Positions 11,392 to 19,974 of a stretch of 64,000 nucleotides of DNA are shown here, in pieces. Every line of letters begins with the position of its first letter. The stretch's first letter is position 1. Source of the DNA: Streptomyces ferrugineus (GTDB lineage Bacteria; Actinomycetota; Actinomycetes; Streptomycetales; Streptomycetaceae); assembly GCF_015160855.1 (NCBI RefSeq), contig NZ_CP063373.1:2976001-3040000 (forward strand), read 5' to 3'. The translations under genes were made by a program, and so were the position numbers. The notes beneath the pieces were generated by a model. It did not search any database and was not told the DNA's origin. It worked only from the letters and a program-made list of their open reading frames with translations.

Positions 11392-12432
11392 ATGCTGGAC
11401 ACATCCGCCAGACTCCTGAAACTGCTCTCCCTCCTCCAAGCCCACCGAGAATGGTCCGGCGCCGACCTCGCCGAACGCCTCGGAGTCACGCCCCGCACAG
11501 TGCGCCGCGATGTCGACCGCCTGCGCGAGCTGGGTTACCCGGTCAACGCCAGCCCCGGAACCGGCGGCGGCTACCAGCTCGGCGCCGGCGCCGAGCTGCC
11601 GCCCCTCCTCCTGGACGACGACGAGGCCGTCGCCGTCGCCGTCGGTCTGCGCACCGCCGCCGGCCAGGGCATCGAGGGCATCGGCGAGACCTCCGTACGG
11701 GCCCTCGCCAAGCTGGAGCAGGTCCTGCCGAACCGGCTGCGCCGCCGTGTCGGCGCGCTGAACGCCTTCACCGTGCCGATGCTGCGCGGCCCCCAGCCCT
11801 CCGGCGTCGACCCGGCCGTCCTGACCGAGCTGGCCCACCTCTGCCGGGACGCCGAGCGCCTGCGCTTCGAGTACCGCGACCACGAGGGCGCCCCCACCCG
11901 CCGGACCGTCGAACCGCACCGTCTGGTGTGCAGCGAGCGCCGCTGGTACCTGGTGGCCTGGGACCTCGACCGCGAGGACTGGCGTACGTTCCGCGTCGAC
12001 CGCATCACCCCCAGGCCGCCGCACGGCCCGCGCTTCACCCCGCGCACCCCGCCCGCCGAGGACCTCGCCGCCTATGTCTCGCAGGGCGTCTCCACGCGCG
12101 CGTACGCCTCGCACGCCGTGATCCGGCTGCTGGTGCCCGTGCACGAGGCCGCCGAGCGCATCTCGCCGTCCGCGGGCACGCTGGAGGCCGACGGGGACGC
12201 CGCCTGCATCCTGCGCACCGGGGCCGCGAGCCTCGATGTGATGGTGCTGCACATCATGATGATCGGCTTCGAGTTCGAAGTGCTGGAGCCCGTCGAGTTC
12301 ATCGAGGCGATCAGGGGCGCTCGGGATCTGCTGTCCCGGTCGCTGGAGCGAGGGACCGGCCGATCTCCGCGTGCGCGGGATGGTGCAGATCGAACGCCGG
12401 GGACTCCGAGCGGATCCGCGGCAGCGTCGTGA
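11392..12432 (+). CDS. WYL-domain transcriptional regulator (DeoR-type HTH)
   Basis: A 346-aa regulator. Residues 1-60 form a winged helix-turn-helix ([37 protein letters not shown]). A linker ([27 protein letters not shown]) follows, then a WYL domain centred on [23 protein letters not shown] and a WCX-type C-terminal extension. WYL domains sense ligands or single-stranded nucleic acid. The gene starts 6 bp after the stop of the preceding gene. The last 40 codons overlap the end of convergent ctaD by 122 bp and are low in structure ([15 protein letters not shown]...). It is a single-unit WYL protein and not one half of a PafB/PafC pair; no second unit is adjacent. Confidence 0.88.
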   Translation: MLDTSARLLKLLSLLQAHREWSGADLAERLGVTPRTVRRDVDRLRELGYPVNASPGTGGGYQLGAGAELPPLLLDDDEAVAVAVGLRTAAGQGIEGIGETSVRALAKLEQVLPNRLRRRVGALNAFTVPMLRGPQPSGVDPAVLTELAHLCRDAERLRFEYRDHEGAPTRRTVEPHRLVCSERRWYLVAWDLDREDWRTFRVDRITPRPPHGPRFTPRTPPAEDLAAYVSQGVSTRAYASHAVIRLLVPVHEAAERISPSAGTLEADGDAACILRTGAASLDVMVLHIMMIGFEFEVLEPVEFIEAIRGARDLLSRSLERGTGRSPRARDGADRTPGTPSGSAAAS

Positions 12433-14002
12433 AGTTGTGCCGCGGGGGCGGGCAGGAGGTCGCCCACTCCAGGGAGCGGCCGTAGCCCCACGGGTCGTCG
12501 ACCTCGACCTTCTCGCCGTACCTGGCGGTCTTCCAGACGTTGTAGAGGAACGGCAGCGTCGACAGGCCGAGCAGGAACGCGCCGATCGTCGAGACCGTGT
12601 TCAGCGCCGTGAAGCCGTCGGCCGCCAGGTAGTCGGCGTACCGGCGGGGCATGCCCTCCGCGCCCAGCCAGTGCTGCACCAGGAACGTGGTGTGGAAGCC
12701 GACGAACAGCGTCCAGAAGTGGATCTTGCCGAGCCGTTCGTCGAGCATCTTCCCGGTGAACTTGGGCCACCAGAAGTGGAATCCGGCGAAGATCGCGAAG
12801 ACGACCGTGCCGAAGACGACGTAGTGGAAGTGGGCGACGACGAAGTAGGTGTCGGACACGTGGAAGTCCATCGGCGGCGACGCCAGGATCACCCCGGTCA
12901 GACCGCCGAACAGGAACGTCACCAGGAAGCCCGTCGACCACAGCATGGGCGTCTCGAAGGACAGTGAGCCCTTGAGCATGGTCCCGGTCCAGTTGAAGAA
13001 CTTCACGCCCGTGGGGACGGCGATCAGGAAGCTCATGAAGGAGAAGAACGGCAGCAGCACCGCGCCGGTGACGAACATGTGGTGCGCCCACACCACGATC
13101 GACAGACCGGTGATCGCCATCGTCGCCGCGACCAGCGTGAGGTAGCCGAACATCGGCTTGCGCGCGAAGACCGGGATGATCTCGCTGATGATGCCGAAGA
13201 ACGGCAGCGCGATGATGTACACCTCGGGATGCCCGAAGAACCAGAACAGGTGCTGCCACAGCAGCGCCCCGCCGTTGCCCGCGTCGAACACCATCGAGCC
13301 GAACCGGCGGTCCGCCTCCAGCACCAGCAGGGCCGCGGCCAGCACGGGGAACGCCATCAGGATCAGGATCGACGTGAACAGCGTGTTCCAGGTGAAGATC
13401 GGCATCCGGAACATCGTCATGCCGGGGGCGCGCATCCCGATGATGGTGGTGATGAAGTTGACCGCGCCGAGGATCGTGCCGAAGCCGGCCAGCGCCAGGC
13501 CCATGATCCACAGATCGGGGCCGATGCCGGGGGAGCGCTCCAGGCTGTTGAGCGGCGCGTAGGCGAACCAGCCGAAGGCGGCCGGTCCGTCCGGCACGAT
13601 CAGTGAGCCCATCACGATCAGGCCGCCGAACAGGAACAGCCAGTACGAGAACATGTTCAGCCGGGGGAACGCGACATCCGGGGCGCCGATCTGCAGCGGC
13701 ATCAGCTCGTTGGCGAAGCCCGCGAAGGTGGGGGTCGCGAACAGCAGCAGCATGATCGTGCCGTGCATGGTGAACAGCTGGTTGAACTGCTCGTTGCTCA
13801 GCAACTGCATCCCGGGCCGGGCCAGTTCGGCCCGCATCAGCATGGCCATGACGCCGCCGGCCAGGAAGAACACGAACGACGTGATCAGGTAGAGATGGCC
13901 GATCTTCTTGTGATCGGTGGTGGTCAGCCAGTCGACGACCACCCGGCCGCCGGGCTGCCTGCTTCGCACGGGTGCCGTCGCCCGTACGGTCTGCGTCCCC
14001 AT
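12311..14002 (-). CDS. ctaD: Cytochrome c oxidase subunit I (orphan ctaD)
   Basis: Catalytic subunit of the aa3-type terminal oxidase, an integral membrane protein with 12 expected helices. It is 563 aa from ATG 14002. Heme and copper ligands are visible: [12 protein letters not shown] (heme a ligand), the WFFGHPEVY block with the CuB histidine cross-linked to Tyr, [10 protein letters not shown] (two further CuB histidines), and AHFHYVVFG (heme a3 and a ligands). The C-terminal cytoplasmic tail is Pro/His-rich. No ctaC, ctaE, ctaF or qcr genes adjoin it, so this copy stands alone and may be a second ctaD. Its last 122 bp overlap the convergent WYL gene. An upstream in-frame extension to 14140 lacks a ribosome binding site. 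Confidence 0.95.
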   Translation of the reverse strand: MGTQTVRATAPVRSRQPGGRVVVDWLTTTDHKKIGHLYLITSFVFFLAGGVMAMLMRAELARPGMQLLSNEQFNQLFTMHGTIMLLLFATPTFAGFANELMPLQIGAPDVAFPRLNMFSYWLFLFGGLIVMGSLIVPDGPAAFGWFAYAPLNSLERSPGIGPDLWIMGLALAGFGTILGAVNFITTIIGMRAPGMTMFRMPIFTWNTLFTSILILMAFPVLAAALLVLEADRRFGSMVFDAGNGGALLWQHLFWFFGHPEVYIIALPFFGIISEIIPVFARKPMFGYLTLVAATMAITGLSIVVWAHHMFVTGAVLLPFFSFMSFLIAVPTGVKFFNWTGTMLKGSLSFETPMLWSTGFLVTFLFGGLTGVILASPPMDFHVSDTYFVVAHFHYVVFGTVVFAIFAGFHFWWPKFTGKMLDERLGKIHFWTLFVGFHTTFLVQHWLGAEGMPRRYADYLAADGFTALNTVSTIGAFLLGLSTLPFLYNVWKTARYGEKVEVDDPWGYGRSLEWATSCPPPRHNFTTLPRIRSESPAFDLHHPAHAEIGRSLAPATGTADPERP

Positions 14003-14367
14003 CGCTCGCTCGCCCCTTCGCTCGTCGCGTCCCGGGCCCGCTGAAGCCCGCGTCGCACGCGCCGACGCGAGCTCACGCCATGATGCTCGCGCAGACCGCG
14101 CTCCGACAGGGGGCGTACGGAGGTTCTGTGGTGGAACCATGTACTTTCTGTGCCGTACCGGCTCCCGTGGCCCGCGCGGAATCGGGGATAAAGGCGTCCA
14201 AGGGCGGTTCCTCGGGCACTTTTGCGCCGGGCTGTCGAGCGGGTCTCCACGACACGCGGGAATTGCGATCGAATGCCTGCGGAAGGCTCAGAAAATCCCT
14301 CGTCCGTGTGACGGCCGGGTGATGTCCAATCGGTCGAAACGCGTGTCGTGATTCTGTGACAAAAGCG
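14003..14367. other. Divergent spacer, no gene seen
   Basis: Spacer between ctaD and the I78-like gene. It presumably carries the ctaD promoter. I see no tRNA, riboswitch or supported ORF; overlapping frames on both strands here are GC shadows without start signals. Confidence 0.5.
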
Positions 14368-14396
14368 TGACCCGAGAGGTACGTGTGCCCTAGCGT
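14368..14396 (+). promoter_or_regulatory. Promoter giving a leaderless transcript
   Basis: GTGACC, 17-bp spacer, TAGCGT. Only 7 nt separate the -10 from ATG 14404, so transcription should start at or next to the start codon, which also lacks a ribosome binding site. Confidence 0.5.
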
Positions 14397-14403
14397 GGGG
14401 CGC

Positions 14404-14619
14404 ATGGCACCCATTCCGAAACCCCCCGCAGAACCCGAGGACAACCCGGACGGGTATGTCGGTCTCGACGCCGACCGGGCCGAGCGGCTCGCCCGTGACC
14501 GTGGGTGGTCGACGGTGCGTTCGCTGCCGCCGGGGGCGATCATCACCATGGAATACCGCAGCGGCCGGCTGAACTTCGAGGTGAAGGACGGCCAGGTGGC
14601 GCGGGCCTGGAAGGGCTGA
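14404..14619 (+). CDS. Small peptidase-inhibitor I78-like protein
   Basis: A 71-aa soluble protein. Residues 25-71 (LARDRGWSTVRSLPPGAIITMEYRSGRLNFEVKDGQVARAWKG) match the compact inhibitor I78 / potato-inhibitor-I-like fold, with a reactive-loop-like stretch around LPPGA and a terminal strand. The family inhibits serine peptidases, which fits a window with three secreted serine proteases, although no physical link is shown. There is no signal peptide, so it would act inside the cell unless exported another way. It is monocistronic, apparently leaderless, and followed by a very strong terminator. Confidence 0.75.
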   Translation: MAPIPKPPAEPEDNPDGYVGLDADRAERLARDRGWSTVRSLPPGAIITMEYRSGRLNFEVKDGQVARAWKG

Positions 14620-14672
14620 CCCACGGCGACGGCCCCGGTTCCCGCGCGGGAACCGGGGGCCGTCGCCGTGGG
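14620..14672. terminator. Very long bidirectional terminator hairpin
   Basis: The arm starting CCCACGGCGACGGC pairs with the arm ending GCCGTCGCCGTGGG. About 26 base pairs are formed with one bulged C, centred on CCCGCGCGGG, between two convergent genes. It begins directly at the stop of the I78-like gene. Confidence 0.85.
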
Positions 14673-14709
14673 CGGGTGGTTGTGCGTACCGAACCCGCCG
14701 TCGGGGTGG

Positions 14710-15759
14710 TCAGCCGCCCGTGAGGGGGCGGGCCGTCGGGCTCCCGCCGCGGGTCATACGGTCCGTGTGCGGCGGGCGGCGGCTGCCGGCCGGGGTGACC
14801 GGGGTGCGCTCCGCGCGGGCCGTGTGCGGGCCGGGCGCCATGTAGGCGGGTGCTCCCCGGGCGGAGCGGGCCGCGGCGGACGTGTCGCGCGCCGCGGTGG
14901 ACGTGTCGCGCGCCGCGGCCTCGTTGTCGGCCGGGGTGGGACGCGGCTTGAGCAGCACCGGGGCCTCGACCGGGGCGGCCGGTACGGCGACGGTGCCGGC
15001 CCGGCGCTCGCGCCAGCGGTCGCGCAGATCGAAGATCCAGGCCTCGGAGCGGGCGATCAGCGGCTCGAACCACGGCAGCGCGAGCAGGATCAGCAGACCG
15101 GCGGCCCAGCCGAGGAGCACATCGCTCAGCCAGTGCGTACCGAGGTAGACGGTGGACAGACCCACGCCCAGCGAGGTCACCGCCGACAGGGCCGACAGCC
15201 AGCGGCGCGCTCTCGGGGTCGAGGCCAGATAGGCCAGGATTCCCCAGGTCACCACGGCGTTGGCGGTGTGGCCGCTGGGAAATATATCGCCGCCCAGCCA
15301 CATCTCGTTCGAGCCGATGCTGGTCGCGTAGTGCGGTCCGAGGCGGCCCATGCCGAGCTTGGCGGCACCCACGGTGACGTTCAGCAGCAGCAGCGAGACG
15401 CCGAGCGCGAGCAGCGGCCGCAGCGTGTGCTGCCGCCAGGAACGCCAGCCCAGCCAGGCCGCGACCATCACGGCGGTCGGGCCGCGCTGGCCGAGCACCA
15501 CGTAGTAGTCGACGAAGGCGTGGATCTCCGCCCACTGCTGGTACGGCCGGAAGAACATGACCTGCCAGTCGAGCCGGACCAGCCACGAGGTGATGACGAC
15601 GGCCCACACGATGGCCACGTAGAAGGCCAGGGTCGAGGCGAAGAGCACGATCCTGTGCCGGGTCATCCGCGGCACATCGATGTGGGCCGGACGTTCCGGT
15701 TCCCGGTCCAGTCTGGCGAAGACCCGGTCCAGACGGGTCAGCTTTCGTTCGGTACGCAC
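14710..15759 (-). CDS. PAP2-family membrane phosphatase
   Basis: A 349-aa integral membrane phosphatase of the PAP2/undecaprenyl-pyrophosphate or phosphatidate type. After a charged N-terminus of about 35 residues there are six hydrophobic segments. The second signature PSGHT and third signature STVYLGTHWLSDVLLGW are clear (His and Asp of the latter complete the catalytic set). The first signature is divergent (KLGMGRLGP, lacking the usual RP). The third signature has Thr-Val where Arg is common. The last 100 residues are a disordered Ala/Arg/Pro tail containing a tandem RDTSTAARDTSAAAR. Lipid phosphate substrates outside the membrane are expected; the exact one is unknown. Confidence 0.85.
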   Translation of the reverse strand: MRTERKLTRLDRVFARLDREPERPAHIDVPRMTRHRIVLFASTLAFYVAIVWAVVITSWLVRLDWQVMFFRPYQQWAEIHAFVDYYVVLGQRGPTAVMVAAWLGWRSWRQHTLRPLLALGVSLLLLNVTVGAAKLGMGRLGPHYATSIGSNEMWLGGDIFPSGHTANAVVTWGILAYLASTPRARRWLSALSAVTSLGVGLSTVYLGTHWLSDVLLGWAAGLLILLALPWFEPLIARSEAWIFDLRDRWRERRAGTVAVPAAPVEAPVLLKPRPTPADNEAAARDTSTAARDTSAAARSARGAPAYMAPGPHTARAERTPVTPAGSRRPPHTDRMTRGGSPTARPLTGG

Positions 15760-16193
15760 TCAATCGACGTTACAGCGAGTGAGCGCAGTTCAACGGCGAT
15801 TCCACGGCTTTGTGATGACGATGTGATGTGGGATTCCTCTCAGTGGGGGGTTTATTTCCAAGGAATCCGTAATCATCGGGGGCGGCATCCTTCAATTCCT
15901 TTGATCATTCTGTTCGTTCGTTTTTCACTGCTTATGAATTCGTTCACCGAATCATGGTGCGGATTTCTCCTGCCGCTCACTGGCCGGAGCCAGGTGATGT
16001 GGCGCACGCCACACGCGATCGTGTGGACTCTGAGAGGTCCGCCACTCGGCCCCGACGCGGACTCGCGTACCCTGACGAGTCACTCGCCCTTGTCTGCGCG
16101 GGCCGGAGACCACCGCTCCTCTCCGGCCGAGTCGCGGGGAGTCCCCACCCCGCGTGCCCGCCGAGAGCGAGGGAACATCTGGGAGGTACGTAC
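15760..16193. other. Intergenic region with an AT-rich block
   Basis: This region holds the upstream sequence of the DHA2 exporter and of the PAP2 gene. From about 15835 to 15965 the sequence is strikingly AT-rich for this genome (runs such as TTCGTTCGTTTTTCACTGC). GTGGCG-CA-CGCCAC (15999-16012) is a small perfect hairpin. TACCCT near 16070 could be a -10 for the exporter. No gene is visible. Confidence 0.5.
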
Positions 16194-17795
16194 ATGTCCG
16201 GGACGACCACGGCCGCCGCTGCGCTGCGCCGTCGGGCGGCCGGGGCCGGTGCCAACCGCTGGGTCGTCCTCGTCGTCCTCTGCGTCAGCCTGCTGCTCGT
16301 CGCCGTCGACGCGACCGTGCTGCACGTGGCGGTGCCCGCCGTCACCGAGGACCTCCGCCCCGGCGCGATAGAACTGCTCTGGATCGTCGACATCTATCCG
16401 CTCGTCTGCGCCTCGCTGCTGATCCTGTTCGGCACGCTCGGTGACCGGGTGGGCCGCAGACGCGTCCTGCTCCTCGGATACGGCCTCTTCGGCCTCGCCT
16501 CCGGCCTGGCGGCCCTCGCACACGACCCACAGGTGCTGATCCTGGCCCGCGCCCTGCTCGGCGTCGGCGGCGCGATGATCATGCCCGCGACGCTGTCGAT
16601 CCTGCGCCAGGTCTTCCCCGACCGGCGCGAGCGGGCCCTCGCCATCGGCATCTGGAGCGCGGTGGCCGCCGTGGGCGCGGCGGTCGGGCCACTGCTCGGC
16701 GGCTTCCTCCTCGAGCACTTCTGGTGGGGCTCGGTCTTCCTCGTCAACATCCCGCTGATGCTGGTCAGCCTCCCGGTGGGACGGCTGCTGCTGCCCGAGT
16801 CCAAGGGCGATGGCAAGGGTCCCTGGGACGTCATCGGCGCGCTGCTGGCGGCGGCCGGCCTCTTCGGCGTCGTCCTGGGCGTGAAGCGGCTCGGCGGCGG
16901 GGAGCCGGCGGCCAGCCTGCTCACCCTGGTGCCCCTGGTGGTCGGCGCCACGCTGCTGGTCCTCTTCGTGCGACGGCAGAAGCGGCGGGCGTATCCGCTG
17001 GTGGACCTCAAGATGTTCGCGCGACCGGCGTTCAGTACGTCCGTCGGATGCATTGTGCTGGCCATGCTCGCGCTGGTCGGACTCGAACTGATCGCGGCGC
17101 AGTATCTCCAGCTCGTGCTCGGGCTGTCGCCGCTGGAGACGGGGCTGCGGCTGCTGCCGCTGACGTTCGCGGCCATGGCGGCCGGGCTCGCGGGCGCGCG
17201 GATGCTGCGGCGGTTCGGGCCGCGGAGCATGGTGTGCTTCGGGTTCTGCCTGACGGCCGCCGCGGTGGTCCTGCTGACGCTGATGGGGCGGACGGACAAC
17301 TGCGGGCTCATGGTGTCCGGATTCGTACTGCTCGGATTCGGACTCGAGACCACGCTCTTCGGGGCGTACGAGTCGATGCTGAGCGAGGCCCCGCAGGAGC
17401 AGGCCGGCGGGGCGGCGGCGATCGGGGAGACGTCGTACCAGCTGGGTGCGGGGATCGGCATCGCGTTGCTGGGCAGCGTGATGAACGCGGCGTACGCGCC
17501 CGGGCTGGCGACCGTGTCCGGGGTGCCGGCGCACGCCTCCACGGCGGCTTCGCACTCGCTGGGGGAGGCGTACGAGGTCGCCGCGCAGCTCGGCGGGCCG
17601 GCCGGGGCCGCCCTGCGGCACGCGGCTCGGGATTCGTTCGTGCACGGGCTGCATGTGACGTTGCTGGTGAGCGCGGGGTTGTTGTTGCTGGGGGCCGTGA
17701 TGGCGCTGCGGCTGCCGCGGGCGATGCAGTGCGAGGCGCCTGCCGTGGAGTTGCCCAAGCCCCGGGAAGTCGCCGAGTCCCGCGTCTCCGCTTGA
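16194..17795 (+). CDS. MFS exporter, DHA2 (EmrB/QacA) family, 14 TM
   Basis: A 533-aa drug:proton antiporter-type protein. ATG 16194 is preceded by GGGAGG. Helix 1 carries VVLVVLCVSLLLVAVDATVLHVAVPAV, the DHA2 motif D1 with its Asp. The loop 2-3 motif is GTLGDRVGRRRVLL (motif A). Motif C (GVWSAVAAVGAAVGPLLGGFLLEHFWWGSVFLVNIPL) ends with the proline-containing segment typical of the subfamily. Fourteen hydrophobic segments can be counted, and the tail is short and polar. These proteins export dyes, antiseptics or the producer's own antibiotics. No adjacent TetR gene is seen; the promoter region is unusually AT-rich. Substrate unknown. Confidence 0.92.
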   Translation: MSGTTTAAAALRRRAAGAGANRWVVLVVLCVSLLLVAVDATVLHVAVPAVTEDLRPGAIELLWIVDIYPLVCASLLILFGTLGDRVGRRRVLLLGYGLFGLASGLAALAHDPQVLILARALLGVGGAMIMPATLSILRQVFPDRRERALAIGIWSAVAAVGAAVGPLLGGFLLEHFWWGSVFLVNIPLMLVSLPVGRLLLPESKGDGKGPWDVIGALLAAAGLFGVVLGVKRLGGGEPAASLLTLVPLVVGATLLVLFVRRQKRRAYPLVDLKMFARPAFSTSVGCIVLAMLALVGLELIAAQYLQLVLGLSPLETGLRLLPLTFAAMAAGLAGARMLRRFGPRSMVCFGFCLTAAAVVLLTLMGRTDNCGLMVSGFVLLGFGLETTLFGAYESMLSEAPQEQAGGAAAIGETSYQLGAGIGIALLGSVMNAAYAPGLATVSGVPAHASTAASHSLGEAYEVAAQLGGPAGAALRHAARDSFVHGLHVTLLVSAGLLLLGAVMALRLPRAMQCEAPAVELPKPREVAESRVSA

Positions 17796-17946
17796 CCAGG
17801 CCTTCTCCCACCCACGCACGACCCGTTTCCAGTTCGTTGAGGGGTGGACCTCTCCTGTGGGGGTTCCTCGCCGTCGGCGGCTTGCGGTGTGTGGGTGCGT
17901 ACTGGACGTGCGGGACACTGAGTCGTAGCGTCTGGCCCAGAGTCGT

Positions 17947-17963
17947 AACTAGCGGCGCTAGTT
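17947..17963. promoter_or_regulatory. Palindromic operator before the acyl-CoA dehydrogenase gene
   Basis: AACTAGC-GGC-GCTAGTT, a perfect 7-bp inverted repeat with 3-nt spacer, 24 nt upstream of the start codon and about 15 nt after a TAGCGT -10-like element. It has the size of a TetR-type operator. Confidence 0.5.
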
Positions 17964-17987
17964 TAATTCGTTGCCGGAGGGTCCCTC

Positions 17988-19178
17988 ATGTCCGCGTCCT
18001 CGAAGTTGCCCCCGTTCGACCCCGCCGACCCCCTCGGCATCGACGATCTCCTCGACCCCGAGGACCTGGCGATTCGCGGCACCGTACGGGACTGGGCCGC
18101 GGACCGGGTGGTGCCGTATGTCGCCGAGTGGTACGAGAACGGCGAGCTGCCGGGCATCAGGGAGCTCGCCCGGGAGCTCGGGGAGATCGGTGCCCTCGGG
18201 ATGTCGCTCAGCGGGTACGGGTGTGCCGGGGCCTCCGCCGTGCAGTACGGGCTCGCCTGTCTGGAGCTGGAGGCCGCCGACTCCGGGATCCGGTCCCTGG
18301 TGTCCGTGCAGGGATCCCTCGCCATGTACGCCATTCACCGGTTCGGCAGCGAGGAGCAGAAGCAGGCGTGGCTGCCCCGGATGGCCTCCGGCGAGGTCAT
18401 CGGGTGCTTCGGGCTGACCGAGCCCGACCACGGGTCCGACCCCGGCTCCATGCGGACGTACGCCAAGCGGGACGGCTCGGACTGGGTGCTGGGCGGGCGC
18501 AAGATGTGGATCACCAACGGGTCGGTCGCCGGGGTCGCCGTCGTGTGGGCCCAGACCGAGGAGGGGATCCGCGGGTTCGTCGTGCCGGCCGACAGCGCCG
18601 GGTTCTCCGCGCCCGAGATCAAGCACAAGCTGTCGCTGCGCGCCTCCGTCACCAGTGAACTCGTCCTCGACGACGTACGGCTGCCCGCCGATGCCGTACT
18701 GCCCGAGGTCGTCGGGCTCAAGGGGCCGCTGAGCTGTCTCTCGCACGCCCGGTACGGGATCGTGTGGGGCGCGATGGGGGCGGCGCGGTCGTGCTTCGAG
18801 GCCGCCGTCGACTACGCGAAGACGCGGGAGCAGTTCGGCCGGCCGATCGGGGGCTTCCAGCTCACCCAGGCCAAGCTCGCCGACATGGCGCTCGAACTGC
18901 ACAAGGGGATTCTGCTCGCCCACCATCTGGGGCGGCGGATGGACGCCGGTCGGCTGCGTCCGGAACAGGTCAGCTTCGGGAAGCTGAACAACGTCCGCGA
19001 GGCCATCGACATCTGCCGTACGGCGCGGACGATTCTCGGTGCCAACGGGATCTCGCTCGAATACCCCGTGATGCGGCACGCGACCAACCTCGAATCGGTG
19101 CTCACCTACGAGGGCACCGTCGAGATGCACCAGCTCGTGCTGGGCAAGGCGCTCACCGGGCTCGACGCCTTCCGCTGA
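17988..19178 (+). CDS. Acyl-CoA dehydrogenase, glutaryl-CoA dehydrogenase type
   Basis: A 396-aa flavoenzyme. It has the acyl-CoA dehydrogenase layout: an N-terminal helical domain, a middle beta domain with GCFGLTEPDHGSDPGSM and WITNGSVAGVAVVWA (FAD and substrate binding), and a C-terminal helical domain with YAKTREQFGRPIGGFQL. The catalytic base is in TYEGTVEMHQL, and the Arg-Ser of SGIRSLVSVQGSL corresponds to the residue that binds the glutaryl carboxylate. These point to oxidation and decarboxylation of glutaryl-CoA to crotonyl-CoA in lysine/tryptophan breakdown. ATG 17988 follows GCCGGAGGG. It is monocistronic with a probable TetR-type operator upstream. Confidence 0.9.
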   Translation: MSASSKLPPFDPADPLGIDDLLDPEDLAIRGTVRDWAADRVVPYVAEWYENGELPGIRELARELGEIGALGMSLSGYGCAGASAVQYGLACLELEAADSGIRSLVSVQGSLAMYAIHRFGSEEQKQAWLPRMASGEVIGCFGLTEPDHGSDPGSMRTYAKRDGSDWVLGGRKMWITNGSVAGVAVVWAQTEEGIRGFVVPADSAGFSAPEIKHKLSLRASVTSELVLDDVRLPADAVLPEVVGLKGPLSCLSHARYGIVWGAMGAARSCFEAAVDYAKTREQFGRPIGGFQLTQAKLADMALELHKGILLAHHLGRRMDAGRLRPEQVSFGKLNNVREAIDICRTARTILGANGISLEYPVMRHATNLESVLTYEGTVEMHQLVLGKALTGLDAFR

Positions 19179-19214
19179 ACCCACCAGGGGGCAGGGCCGG
19201 CGAGCGGCCCTGCC

Positions 19215-19652
19215 TCAGCTCTGGTTGTAGAAGCCGTCCTCGCGGTGCGGCGCACGCTCGCCGCTGACGATCTCCGTGTCGGCCGGGCTCAGCAGGAACA
19301 CCCGGTTGGACACGCGGTCGATCGAACCGCGCAGACCGAAGATGAGCCCCGCCGCGAAGTCCACCACGCGCTTGGCGTCGGCGGGCTCCATGGCCGTGAG
19401 GTTCATGATGACCGGGACCCCGTCCCGGAACAGCTCACCGATGGCGCGGGCGTCCCGGAAGCTGTCCGGAGTGACCGTGCCGATACGACGGCCCTTCTCC
19501 TCGGCGACATCCGTGGCCACCTTGACCCTGGGGTCGGTGACCCAGGCATCCCCGGGCTCGGTCCCTTCGGAGTAGTCGTCGTCGTAGTAACGCTCGTCAT
19601 CGTTGTCGTCGACGAGGCCCAGCCAGGCGCTCGCCTTGCGTACCGATCCCAT
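19215..19652 (-). CDS. sflA: SepF-like cell division protein (SflA type)
   Basis: A 145-aa SepF-family protein. An N-terminal membrane-targeting helix ([16 protein letters not shown]) is followed by an acidic, Tyr-rich linker ([15 protein letters not shown]) and the SepF core. The core contains IVMNL-type [45 protein letters not shown], which dimerises and binds FtsZ in SepF. Streptomyces carry sepF in the dcw cluster plus two paralogues, sflA and sflB. This copy is not next to ftsZ, and its neighbourhood matches sflA as I remember it (SCO1749). SflA limits ectopic branching. The symbol rests on that recollection; the family is clear. Confidence 0.85.
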   Translation of the reverse strand: MGSVRKASAWLGLVDDNDDERYYDDDYSEGTEPGDAWVTDPRVKVATDVAEEKGRRIGTVTPDSFRDARAIGELFRDGVPVIMNLTAMEPADAKRVVDFAAGLIFGLRGSIDRVSNRVFLLSPADTEIVSGERAPHREDGFYNQS

Positions 19653-19974
19653 GGACGCCTCCTCTCACAGCGGTCTCTTCTGCCTTCCGCATCCCTATGG
19701 TCATCCATGATGCGGACGTCACGCCAAGTGGATAGACGCCGCGCGGGGGGTTTGTGACGGTACTGGTGCACAGCGAATACGTCGAGAGCCCGTGTCCCCC
19801 AAGGGGCATGCCACGTACGGCTGCTGACTGTGAGTGAAATATGATTCTTCACGGCGTATGGGTGATGTGGAGTGCGTACGGGTGAACGAGGCGGCCGTGG
19901 CGATCGGGGCCGCGATCGGTACGATGCGGCAGCTCAGCGCTACGGGAACGTCGTAAGAACCACGGGGGAACGTC
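19653..19974. other. Divergent spacer between sflA and the Cys-rich gene
   Basis: This spacer holds the promoters of both flanking genes and one BldD-like site (19825-19837). The short frames within it have no coding support. Confidence 0.5.
19825..19837. promoter_or_regulatory. BldD-box-like sequence
   Basis: TGACTGTGAGTGA agrees with the BldD consensus TNACNC(A/T)GNGTNA at every defined position except the sixth. It lies in the sflA/Cys-rich gene divergent region. The match is suggestive only. Confidence 0.3.

Noticed and set aside
11392..12432. WYL protein as a PafB/PafC DNA-damage activator
   Set aside because: Only a single HTH-WYL unit is present and no partner gene or proteasome locus adjoins.
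14003..14400. Possible tRNA or small RNA in the ctaD upstream region
   Set aside because: No cloverleaf, T-arm consensus or terminator pair could be drawn.
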